64,000 nt of DNA from Streptomyces akebiae. Its GTDB lineage: Bacteria; Actinomycetota; Actinomycetes; Streptomycetales; Streptomycetaceae. How positions within the stretch are numbered: the stretch's first letter is position 1; every line of letters starts with the position of its first letter. The notes under the pieces are model-generated. The model had not been told where the DNA came from, searched no databases, and saw only the letters and a list, made by a program, of their open reading frames with translations. This document shows, one piece after another, positions 35,998-43,413 of the stretch. The DNA is taken from the NCBI RefSeq assembly GCF_019599145.1, contig NZ_CP080647.1:7874001-7938000 (forward strand). The letters are read 5' to 3'. The translations under genes and the position numbers were made by a program.

Positions 35998-37313
35998 GGT
36001 CGCTCCAGGACGAGTGCGGTGTTGGCGCCCCCGAAGGCGGCGTTGATGGTGAGGGCCCGGCGGAGGTCGGCCTGTCGGGGCCTGTTCGGCACGTAGTCCA
36101 GGTCGCACTCCGGGTCCGCCCGCGTGAAGTTGGCGGTGGGCGGCAGCACGCCCTCCGTCAGCGCCAGCATCGTGATCACGAACTCCACGACTCCGGCGGC
36201 CTCCAGGAGATGGCCGGTGGTGCTCTTGGTGGAGCTGACCGGGATCGCTTCGGCCCGCTCCCGGAGGGCGGCGCGCAGCCCCCGGGTCTCGGCGCCGTCG
36301 TTGTACTTGGTGCCGGTGCCATGGGCGTTGACGTAGCCGAGGCTCGACCCGTCGGGGTCCCCGGCCAGCCGCAGCGCCTGCCGGGCCGCGCGGGCCAGGC
36401 CGACGCCGTCCGGGTGCGGCTGCGCGATGTGGTGGGCGTCGGTCGCCGCACCCCAGCCGACCACACCCGCCAGCGGCCGGGCCCCGCGCCGCCGCGCGTG
36501 CTCGGCCGACTCCAGCACGACCGCCGCGACCCCGTCGCCGAGCAGCAGCCCGGTGCGGTCGGCGCTGAACGGCCGCACCGTGCCGTCACGCGACAGCGCC
36601 CGCCCCGAGTCGAACTTCCCGAACGTCTCCTCCTCCACGAGATAGCCGCCGGCGCACACCGCGACATCGATCCGCCCGGAGGAGATCAGCCGGCAGCCGT
36701 GGATGATCGCGGCGGCGGAGGCCACACAGGCGTTGGTGAAGGTGAGCCGGGGCCCGGTCAGCCCGAGGCCTGCGGCCAGCGACTCGGCGAGATACGCGGG
36801 GACGGCGTCGGCGAGCCGGGCGGCCGCCGGTCCGGCCGGTTCCGCGGCGAGCCCCGCCGCCCCGACGGGCGGCCCGTCGTCGGGGAGGGCGTGCCCCGCG
36901 TCGGTCTCGTCGAGCGCGCGGGCTCGGGGCGTGCCGCGGCCCGTACCGCCGCCGCCGTTCTCGTCGGCCGCCGGTGCCGCCGCCTCCCGCCAGTACCGCG
37001 TGATGCTCGTGCAGTCGCCCGCGATGCCCAGCAGGACCGCCGCCTCGGTGCCCCTGGGCAGGCCCGCCATGTCGAGGGCTTCCGCTCCGCAGCGCGCGAG
37101 GGCGGGACGCAGCGCCCAGTGCTCCATCGCGTCGGGGCCCTCGGGGGCGGCGCCGGCCATCGGGGTGCGGTAGGGGCCGGTGTCGAACCGGGTGGTGGGG
37201 GCGAAGGAGGGGACACCGGCGAAGACACCGCGCCGCAGGGCGTCCGGACCGGTGCCGAAGGCGGTGCGCACGCCGAACCCGGTCACCGTCACCTCACCGG
37301 TCAACGCGCTCAC
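35994..37313 (-). CDS. Type II beta-ketoacyl synthase (catalytic KS)
   Basis: A 439-residue condensing enzyme with the full Cys196 (TFTNACVASA), His332 (NAHGTGT) and His369 (KSTTGHLLEAAG) triad, so it should extend acyl chains on a carrier protein with malonyl units. A Gly/Ala/Pro-rich insertion at about 112-165 is unusual for the fold and sits at the surface. GTG 37313 overlaps the upstream carrier-protein stop by 20 bases. Together with the Cys-less partner and two carrier proteins it forms a minimal type II polyketide set. The primer is inferred to be 3-amino-4-hydroxybenzoate. It is not the primary FabF, which would sit with fabD/fabH/acpP. Confidence 0.88.
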   Translation of the reverse strand: MSALTGEVTVTGFGVRTAFGTGPDALRRGVFAGVPSFAPTTRFDTGPYRTPMAGAAPEGPDAMEHWALRPALARCGAEALDMAGLPRGTEAAVLLGIAGDCTSITRYWREAAAPAADENGGGGTGRGTPRARALDETDAGHALPDDGPPVGAAGLAAEPAGPAAARLADAVPAYLAESLAAGLGLTGPRLTFTNACVASAAAIIHGCRLISSGRIDVAVCAGGYLVEEETFGKFDSGRALSRDGTVRPFSADRTGLLLGDGVAAVVLESAEHARRRGARPLAGVVGWGAATDAHHIAQPHPDGVGLARAARQALRLAGDPDGSSLGYVNAHGTGTKYNDGAETRGLRAALRERAEAIPVSSTKSTTGHLLEAAGVVEFVITMLALTEGVLPPTANFTRADPECDLDYVPNRPRQADLRRALTINAAFGGANTALVLERP

Positions 37314-37629
37314 CCCCCTCCACCGCCCCCGCCGCGCCGGCCGCGCCCAGGAACTCCGTGAGCCGCCGCAGCGAGGTCAGACCCGCGATGTCCTCGTCGC
37401 CGGGCTCCACGACCAGGCCGTACCGCTCCTCCACCACATGCAGCAGCCACACCAAGCCCAGGGAGTCCAGGACCAGCTCGGCGTCCTCGTCGAGGTCGTC
37501 CGGGACGCCGGGGAAGATCTTGCGGTCGGACAGCAGCTCACGGACGAGCCCGGTGGTGAGGACGGCCGGAGGGGAGCCGTCCTGAGGGGCGGCTTCCGTG
37601 ACGGACGGTGTGGAGGTCTCCGCGCTCAT
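37294..37629 (-). CDS. Acyl carrier protein 2
   Basis: A 111-residue carrier protein with a disordered Ser/Thr/Pro N-terminal tail of about 22 residues and a four-helix core. The phosphopantetheine site is LDSLGLVWLLHVVEE with Ser56. The site sequence is DSLGLV rather than the DSLxxV/I of the next gene, suggesting the two carriers are not interchangeable. ATG 37629 overlaps the stop of acyl carrier protein 1 by 4 bases and its own end overlaps the ketosynthase start. Confidence 0.85.
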   Translation of the reverse strand: MSAETSTPSVTEAAPQDGSPPAVLTTGLVRELLSDRKIFPGVPDDLDEDAELVLDSLGLVWLLHVVEERYGLVVEPGDEDIAGLTSLRRLTEFLGAAGAAGAVEGGERVDR

Positions 37630-37901
37630 GCCTTCGCCCCGCGCCCGACGACCTCGGCGACGAGCCCGCCGAGGGTCAGCGAGGCCAACGGCTCGATGTC
37701 GGTGTCCGGGATCTCCACACCGAACCGCGACTCCAGACGCAGCGTCAGCTCGATCAGGCTCAGGGAGTCCAGCTCCAGGCCGCCGACGGTCACCGGGCTC
37801 TCGTCGGTGATCCCGTCCCGGCTCAGCAGGATGTTCATCTCGTCGATGACCGTGGTCAGGACGAACTCGCGGATCTCGTTGTCCAGGGTGGACGTGCTCA
37901 T
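37626..37901 (-). CDS. Acyl carrier protein 1
   Basis: A 91-residue carrier protein starting at ATG 37901, with GGAG 9 nt upstream; in-frame ATGs at 37910, 37916 and 37940 are less likely. The phosphopantetheine site is ELDSLSLIELTLRLESRFGV with Ser46, close to type II polyketide and fatty-acid carrier proteins. One carrier probably holds the aryl primer and the other the malonyl extender, but sequence does not tell which. It is separated from the upstream ligase by 85 bases, the largest gap in the operon. Confidence 0.88.
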   Translation of the reverse strand: MSTSTLDNEIREFVLTTVIDEMNILLSRDGITDESPVTVGGLELDSLSLIELTLRLESRFGVEIPDTDIEPLASLTLGGLVAEVVGRGAKA

Positions 37902-37986
37902 GATCGCCATCTCCATGGGGGAATGTCGTGAGAAGGTCATGCGAAAGGTCGTGCGCGGGGCAGGGGGAGGGAGACCCGTCGGGCCG

Positions 37987-39402
37987 CTACGCGCCGCTCG
38001 CCGCCGCCTGGAGCGTCGCCGCCTGGCGGACCAGCTTCCCGTTCGACGTGCGGGGCAGGGACTCCATCAGCCGGATCACCCGGGGCAGCTTGTAGTCGGC
38101 CAGCCGCTCCCGGCACCAGCGCAGCAGTTCCTCCGCCGACGGGCTCTCGGCCCCGGCGGCGACGGCCACGTACGCCTCGGTGACGTCCTCGTGGACCAGG
38201 ACCGCCTGTTCGACGGCCGGGTGCGCGCGCAGCACGTGCTCGACCTCGGTGAGGTCGACCTTGAGGCCGCCGATGACGACGAGGGAGTCGGCGCGGCCGC
38301 CGACGGTGACCGTTCCGTCGGCGGCGACCGCGGCCCGGTCCCGGGTGTGCAGCCAGCCGTCGGTGTACTGGGTGCCGCCGGAGTCGAAGAGGTACGGCGA
38401 CTCGGCGAGCGCTACGTCCAGTTCGCCCTTGTGCTCCCGGACCACCACACCCGGTGCGGGCCGGCCGACGGAGGGCCGGAGCGTGCCGCCGACGTCGATG
38501 GCGACGATGCCGGTCTCGGTGGTGCCGTAGGCCTCGCCGACCGTGACGCCGTACCGCTCGGCGAACCGCGCGGCGACCTCGGGAGGCATCAGCTCGCCAC
38601 CGGAGACGGCGGTCCGCAGCGCGGGCAGCGCGGGCGGATCGAGGGCGGCCGCGAGCAGCTCGTAGTGCATCGGCACGCCGAAGAGGGCGGTGATGCGGTG
38701 GTCGAGGGAGGTCCGCAGGATGTCGCGGGCCGAGACCCGGGGCGCGAAGACGACGGAGACCCCGGCCGCCAACGCGTGCAGCAGTCCGCCGAGCAGGCCG
38801 AAGCTGTGTGCGGTGGAGCTGAGCAGCAGCAACCGGTCTCCCTCGACCGGCATCCCGGGGACCGCCGCGAACGCCTCGACCTCTGCGGCGATCGACCCGG
38901 CGCTCCGGCCGATCACCTTGGGCCGCCCGGTCGACCCCGAGCTGAACTGGACCAGCCGGTGCCCGCCCTCGGCCGCCCGCCCCGCCCTGCGGCACTCGGT
39001 GGCGACCTCGTACTCGGACCGGAAGCCGAACGCGGCCCGGACGTTGGCACCGGCCCGGACCATGAACTGCGGCCGGCAGACGGCACACAGCGCGTCGACC
39101 TCCGCGGGCTTCAGCCGGAAGTCGAAGAGCATCACCTGCGCGCCCAACCGCCACAGCGCGAGCAGGACCTCGACCTGGGTGAAACTGGGCGGCGTCCGCA
39201 GCCCCACCGTGCTGCCGGGCCCGATGTCGTAACCGGCGAACACGGCGGCCTGCTTGGCGACCCGCTCCCGTAACTCCCCGCGTGTGACGGTCTCCCGCTG
39301 ATGCGTCAGATAGGGCAGGCCGTCGTCCCGTGCGTCGAACAGCCGCTGGACCAGGACGCTCATCCCGTCCTCGCCGGCCGCGGCCGCCACGAGTGAGCCC
39401 AT
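37987..39402 (-). CDS. AMP-forming aryl-acid ligase, candidate 3,4-AHBA loading enzyme
   Basis: A 471-residue ANL-superfamily ligase with FSSGSTGRPKVIGRS (phosphate loop), EAYGTTETG, the hinge region GGRADSLVVIGGLKVDLTEVE and the catalytic Lys in RTSNGKLV. ATG 39402 follows AAGGAGG at 11 nt. Codon 44 is TTA (39271-39273). It lies directly between the two 3,4-AHBA synthesis genes and the carrier proteins, so activation of 3-amino-4-hydroxybenzoate and transfer to a carrier protein is the natural role. Substrate specificity is inferred only from position. Confidence 0.8.
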   Translation of the reverse strand: MGSLVAAAAGEDGMSVLVQRLFDARDDGLPYLTHQRETVTRGELRERVAKQAAVFAGYDIGPGSTVGLRTPPSFTQVEVLLALWRLGAQVMLFDFRLKPAEVDALCAVCRPQFMVRAGANVRAAFGFRSEYEVATECRRAGRAAEGGHRLVQFSSGSTGRPKVIGRSAGSIAAEVEAFAAVPGMPVEGDRLLLLSSTAHSFGLLGGLLHALAAGVSVVFAPRVSARDILRTSLDHRITALFGVPMHYELLAAALDPPALPALRTAVSGGELMPPEVAARFAERYGVTVGEAYGTTETGIVAIDVGGTLRPSVGRPAPGVVVREHKGELDVALAESPYLFDSGGTQYTDGWLHTRDRAAVAADGTVTVGGRADSLVVIGGLKVDLTEVEHVLRAHPAVEQAVLVHEDVTEAYVAVAAGAESPSAEELLRWCRERLADYKLPRVIRLMESLPRTSNGKLVRQAATLQAAASGA

Positions 39403-39408
39403 GAGGTC

Positions 39409-40611
39409 TCAGACCTCCTTGCAGAACTCGCCGATGGGCAGGCCCACATGGCGCTTGTCCTGGGCCAGATAACCGAGCAGTTCGTCACCGGTCCGCAGTT
39501 CGGTGACATTGAGGACCTTGCCGCCGGGGCCGAGCACCCGCACATGCCAGTCGTCCTGCACGGTGAGGCTGACCAGCCGCCCGTCCTCCGCGTGGGTGCG
39601 GATCTCCAGCAGCGGCCGGGACTCCAGCTTGGCCCGCCCGACCACCACGCGCCGGGTGCGGCCGTCGGCGCCGACCGCCAGCAGGGCGCTGCCGGAGCCG
39701 ACCTCGCTGAGGTAGTTGGTGCGGTTGTCGGGGCCCAGCGTGTACGAGTGCAGGGCGCCGGCGTTGACCCGGAACGGACGGGTCGGCATGTACGGCAGCG
39801 GGTGGGTCTCACTGCAGCAGAGCACGAAACCGGAGGAGTACGAGCCGACGAGGATGCCCTCGTCCTCCTCGAAGTGCGAGCAGGTGTCCACGCAGACCCG
39901 GTCGCCGAGCCCGACGTGCCGGATGCTCTCGACGGTGAGCGTGGACAGCTCCAGCTGCGGGGTGGTCGCCTCCAGCAGCCGGGCCAGCGCGAACACGTCG
40001 TCCGCGCCGCGGGGCGTGAACAGGATGCCGTCCGAACCCCGTTCGAGCACGTCGAAGACGATGGCCGCCTCCTCCAGGTCCCCGACGACGGTCACCAGCT
40101 TCCCCTCGGCCGACTCGGCCGCCGCGAGCACGATCTCCAAGGGGATCTTCGTCGGATCGGCGAAGTGGATCACCGTGTAGGGCAGCGCCATCGCGCCCAC
40201 GCACGACAGCTGGAGGGTGCGGTCGTCCCGTACGTCGACGAAGCCGGCGACCGGTGTGCCGGTGGCGGCCCGGTTCTCCGCGGCGAGGGCTTCCAGCTCG
40301 TCCTGGGCGGTGAATCCGCGCAGCAGCAGGTCGGGTCCGGCACCGGCCGGGGCCTTGCCCTCGGCTCTGGCATCGGCCTTGCCCTCGGCCGCGCCCCTGG
40401 CCTCCTTGTCGCCCTTGTCGGCGGACCTCTTCGCGGGAGCGGCGGCCGGGGCCCCGCCGGCCAGCACCCGGGTGACCGTCGGCGGCAGTGTCCCCAACAG
40501 CTCGGCGTCGGCGGAGACCACCCCGGCCATCCGGGCGTGGACGGCCGCGTCCACCACCGCCTGGAGCTGCGGACGGGGGACTTCACGGAGATCGATCCAC
40601 GCGAACCTCAT
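39409..40611 (-). CDS. 3-Dehydroquinate synthase II-like, 3,4-AHBA synthase (GriH type)
   Basis: A 400-residue member of the archaeal-type dehydroquinate synthase II group. In Streptomyces griseus the member GriH converts the C7 amino sugar-like intermediate into 3-amino-4-hydroxybenzoate. The N-terminal MRFAWIDLR, the central GILFTPRGADDVFALARLLE, VCVDTCSHFEEDEGILVGS and C-terminal LGYLAQDKRHVGLPI are characteristic. An Ala/Lys/Gly-rich insert at about 55-95 is not typical. It overlaps the aldolase gene by 4 bases, the same pairing as griI-griH. Because bacteria make dehydroquinate with AroB, a primary role in the shikimate pathway is unlikely. Confidence 0.88.
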   Translation of the reverse strand: MRFAWIDLREVPRPQLQAVVDAAVHARMAGVVSADAELLGTLPPTVTRVLAGGAPAAAPAKRSADKGDKEARGAAEGKADARAEGKAPAGAGPDLLLRGFTAQDELEALAAENRAATGTPVAGFVDVRDDRTLQLSCVGAMALPYTVIHFADPTKIPLEIVLAAAESAEGKLVTVVGDLEEAAIVFDVLERGSDGILFTPRGADDVFALARLLEATTPQLELSTLTVESIRHVGLGDRVCVDTCSHFEEDEGILVGSYSSGFVLCCSETHPLPYMPTRPFRVNAGALHSYTLGPDNRTNYLSEVGSGSALLAVGADGRTRRVVVGRAKLESRPLLEIRTHAEDGRLVSLTVQDDWHVRVLGPGGKVLNVTELRTGDELLGYLAQDKRHVGLPIGEFCKEV

Positions 40612-41432
40612 GCGACACCTGCCACGATCGTCGAGTAATGGGGAGAGGTAGTCATGCTCATGTCATTGCTGACCCCGTCGCCGTGCACGACGGCGGCGAG
40701 CCGGGACACCAGGGAGGCGGGGGAGGGGGAGGAGAAGATCCGGCGGCCGACGGCCAGCCCCCGGCAGCCCGCGGCCATCACGGCGGTGCCGTACTCGATG
40801 AGGTCGGAGCCGTCGGGCGGACCGCCGGCCGCGAGGACGGGGATGGGGCTGTGGGCCACCACCTCGGCCATGCGGTCGAGCGGCAGGGCCACCGAGGTCT
40901 TCACCATGTCGGCGCCCAGGTCCGCGGCGACGTTCACGATGTGCGCGAGGAGTGCGGGATCGTGCGGGTTCTCGATCCGGGGGCCTCGCGGGTAGACCAT
41001 CGCGATCAGCGGCATGCCCCAGGTGTCGCAGGAGCGGGCCACCGCCCCGAGGTCGGCGAGCTGGCGCCCCTCGGTGTCCGAGCCGATGTTCACATGGACG
41101 CTGACCGCGTCGGCGCCCAGGGCCACCGCCTCCTCCACGTCGCCGACCAGCACTTTGGCGTCGACATCGGCGGAGCAGGCCGTGCTGGCGCTCAGATGCA
41201 CCACCAGCGCGCAGCTCCGCAGGAGGGCCGGATCGAGCGTGCGGGCCCGCCCCTTGTGGACGATGATCCCGTCGGCGCCGCCGGCCACCAACGCCTTCAA
41301 CAACTCTTCCCACTGACCCGGAGGAGCGACCGGACCGTCCGAAACGCTGTGGTCGAGCGGTATCAGCAAATGCCGGTCGTCGCCGACCAGCGAAAGTCTT
41401 CTCCAACGTAATGGCTTGCCACTTTTCAGCAT
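40608..41432 (-). CDS. Class I aldolase making the 3,4-AHBA precursor (GriI type)
   Basis: A 274-residue TIM-barrel aldolase of the 2-amino-3,7-dideoxy-heptulosonate synthase group. ATG 41432 with GGAAGG 10 nt upstream gives the family length; an open frame extends 33 codons further but is unlikely. Features are LLIPLDHSVSDGP, VSVHVNIGSD, MVYPRGP and the Schiff-base Lys178 in DMVKTSVALP. GriI condenses aspartate 4-semialdehyde with dihydroxyacetone phosphate; the next gene then closes the ring. Codon 8 is TTA (41409-41411), so the first pathway enzyme depends on bldA tRNA. It is the first gene of the operon. Confidence 0.88.
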   Translation of the reverse strand: MLKSGKPLRWRRLSLVGDDRHLLIPLDHSVSDGPVAPPGQWEELLKALVAGGADGIIVHKGRARTLDPALLRSCALVVHLSASTACSADVDAKVLVGDVEEAVALGADAVSVHVNIGSDTEGRQLADLGAVARSCDTWGMPLIAMVYPRGPRIENPHDPALLAHIVNVAADLGADMVKTSVALPLDRMAEVVAHSPIPVLAAGGPPDGSDLIEYGTAVMAAGCRGLAVGRRIFSSPSPASLVSRLAAVVHGDGVSNDMSMTTSPHYSTIVAGVA

Positions 41433-41575
41433 GGGAAAAGCGCCTTCCGATCCATGTCCGAAAAACGATGGTCGTAGAAGTTTCAAGTTCAGCCGGACGT
41501 CAGCATTCCGTGCGTGATCGGCAGTTGGCAAGGCGTGACCGTCGGCAAATTTTTATGCGGGTCAACGCATGAATA

Positions 41576-41593
41576 TTGACAGTGAGTTGACAG
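41576..41593. promoter_or_regulatory. Heptamer direct repeat with 11-bp period (SARP-box-like)
   Basis: TTGACAG-TGAG-TTGACAG: two identical heptamers spaced by 4 bases, giving the 11-bp period recognised by Streptomyces antibiotic regulatory proteins. It lies about 145 bases upstream of the aldolase start and about 300 upstream of the transporter. No SARP gene is inside the window, so a regulator elsewhere would be needed. Confidence 0.45.
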
Positions 41594-41716
41594 GATCTTC
41601 AGGGTTGACGGGGTCCAAGGGTGGTGTTCGTGGCCAATTTTGGCGACCTGTCCGCACGCATAGCGGGATCACATGTTTTAAATGTCGTTGTCCTGCGTAA
41701 TCGACGCGTATTCCTC

Positions 41717-41734
41717 CGTCGAAAAAGTTCGACG
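41717..41734. other. Seven-base inverted repeat with 4-nt loop
   Basis: CGTCGAA (41717-41723) pairs perfectly with TTCGACG (41728-41734) around AAAG. Too short for a sure terminator; it could be an operator for the divergent transporter gene. Confidence 0.4.
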
Positions 41735-41888
41735 AAGTCGGCGGGCGGTTCCTTTTCCGAGGGTTCCTTGTGGGATTCGAATTTCCCGGCCTAGGGTGAC
41801 AGCCACACTCCGGTTCGTGTTTCATGCGTGGCCGTCCCCATCTGGGCCCGGACCATTCGTGTCCGGGCATACCGGAAGTGAGCCCCCC

Positions 41889-43262
41889 ATGCCCGAATCC
41901 CCGTCCAGAACCGTCGCCGAGGCCGCCGACCCCAGACCCGCCTCCTTACCGGTCTCCCCCTCGGCCGGGACCAGCAAGGCGCCCAAGGTCGCCGCCGCGA
42001 GCCTCATCGGCACGACCATCGAGTACTACGACTTCGCCGTCTACGGCACGGCCTCCGCGCTCGTCCTCGGCCCCGCGTTCTTCCCCTCCGGCAACCCGAC
42101 CGTCTCCTCCCTCGCCGCGTTCCTCACCTTCGCGGCGGCCTTCCTGTCCCGCCCCCTCGGCGTCGTGCTCTTCGGCACGATCGGCGACCGGCTGGGCCGG
42201 CGACGCGCCCTGGTCGCCTCCCTCCTGCTCATGGGCCTCGCGACGGTCGGCGTCGGGCTGCTCCCGACCTACGAGAGCGCCGGACTCCTCGCCCCCGTCC
42301 TCCTGGTGACCCTCCGTCTGCTGCAGGGCGTCAGCATGGGCGGCGAGTGGGGCGGCGCGGTCCTGCTGGCCGCCGAGCACGCCCCGCCCGGCCGACGGGC
42401 CCTGTACGCCGCCGTCCCGAACATCGGCCCCTCTCTCGGTTTCCTGCTCTCCAGCGCCGTCATCCTCCCGACCCTGAACATCGTGGGCCGCGACGGCTTC
42501 ACCGACTGGGCCTGGCGGGTGCCGTTCCTGCTCAGCGCGGTGCTCGTGGTGGTCGGGCTGTGGGTGCGGTCGACGGTGTCGGAGTCGCCGGTCTTCCAGG
42601 ACCCGCCCTCGGCGGGGACGTCCCCGGTGTCCCCGGCGTCGCCGGTGTCGCGCTTCCCGCTCGGCACGCTCGTCGCGCGGTACCCCGGCCGGCTGCTGCT
42701 CGGCACCGGCGCGGCGATCGGCGGGTCCGCCGTCTACTACCTGACGATCGTCTACAGCCTGTCCTACGGGCCGAAGTCGCTCGGCATCCCACAGAACACG
42801 ATGCTCACCGCGGCGAGTGTGGGGGCGGCCGCCGGCATCGCGGTCACCCTGCCCGCCGCCCGGCTGGCGGACCGGGTCGGTCGCCGTCCGCTGATGCTGA
42901 CGGGTGCGGTCGGGTGCGTGGTCTGGGCCGTGCCGATGTACGGCTCGCTCAGCACGGGCAACGGGTACGTCATCACCGGTGCGTACACGGTGGGTCTCAT
43001 GCTGCTCGCCCTGATGTTCTCGCCGGTGGCGGCGTTCCTGGCGGAGCTGTTCCCGGCGAGGCTGCGCTACACCGGGGCGTCGGCGGCGTTCATCCTGGCC
43101 AATACGCTCGGGGGCGGGTTCGCTCCGCTCGTGGCGACGTGGCTGAACAGCCAGTGGTCGTCGCCGTTGGTGCTGGGGTTCTACACCGGCGGGCTGTGCC
43201 TGGTCAGCCTGCTGTGCCTGTGGGCGCTGCCGGAGACGCGGGAGGACGACTTCACCGCCTGA
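41889..43262 (+). CDS. MHS-family MFS transporter
   Basis: A 457-residue 12-helix metabolite:H+ symporter-type protein. GTTIEYYDFAVYGTASALVLG in the first helix, RPLGVVLFGTIGDRLGRRRAL (motif A), RLLQGVSMGGEWGGAVLLA and LPETREDD at the end are the family marks also found in shikimate, benzoate-type and proline/betaine carriers. ATG 41889 follows GGAAGTGAG. Leucine 20 is a TTA codon (41946-41948). It is transcribed away from the operon from the shared control region and is probably part of the same pathway, either for uptake of an aromatic acid or for export. Confidence 0.85.
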   Translation: MPESPSRTVAEAADPRPASLPVSPSAGTSKAPKVAAASLIGTTIEYYDFAVYGTASALVLGPAFFPSGNPTVSSLAAFLTFAAAFLSRPLGVVLFGTIGDRLGRRRALVASLLLMGLATVGVGLLPTYESAGLLAPVLLVTLRLLQGVSMGGEWGGAVLLAAEHAPPGRRALYAAVPNIGPSLGFLLSSAVILPTLNIVGRDGFTDWAWRVPFLLSAVLVVVGLWVRSTVSESPVFQDPPSAGTSPVSPASPVSRFPLGTLVARYPGRLLLGTGAAIGGSAVYYLTIVYSLSYGPKSLGIPQNTMLTAASVGAAAGIAVTLPAARLADRVGRRPLMLTGAVGCVVWAVPMYGSLSTGNGYVITGAYTVGLMLLALMFSPVAAFLAELFPARLRYTGASAAFILANTLGGGFAPLVATWLNSQWSSPLVLGFYTGGLCLVSLLCLWALPETREDDFTA

Positions 43263-43373
43263 GCCTCCTCGCTCCCGCCGCCCCCTACCCGTTCCGTTCC
43301 GTCCCCAGGGGTCACACGCCCCTTCGACCCACGGTCACGAACTCGGGGCTCCTCCCCGGACCCCGTTCTCGCA

Positions 43374-43408
43374 GTTCCCCCGCGCCCCCGAAGAGGGGCG
43401 CGGGGAAC
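43374..43408. terminator. Convergent hairpin between transporter and pgl
   Basis: A GTTCCCC-CGCGCCCC stem with one bulged base (43374-43388 with 43395-43408) and a 6-nt loop. This GC-rich hairpin type is repeated many times in Streptomyces genomes. It ends 5 bases before the pgl stop codon on the opposite strand. Confidence 0.75.
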
Positions 43409-43413
43409 CTCGT

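Larger units (their letters stand above)
41433..41888. promoter_or_regulatory. AT-rich divergent control region of the accessory cluster
   Basis: This 456-base gap separates the biosynthetic operon from the divergent transporter and is clearly richer in A/T than its surroundings (runs such as CAAATTTTTATG and ATGTTTTAAATG). It contains a heptamer direct repeat (41576-41593), a third TTGAC box at 41605, an inverted GTCAA at 41561-41565 and a perfect inverted repeat at 41717-41734. No small gene is convincing. Promoters for both directions must lie here, but I cannot place -10/-35 pairs with confidence. Confidence 0.6.

Noticed and set aside
39409..41432. The aldolase and synthase II pair as an archaeal-type shikimate route
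   Set aside because: Streptomyces use AroG-type and AroB enzymes for this; the overlapping pair matches griI-griH and sits beside ligase, carrier proteins and KS.
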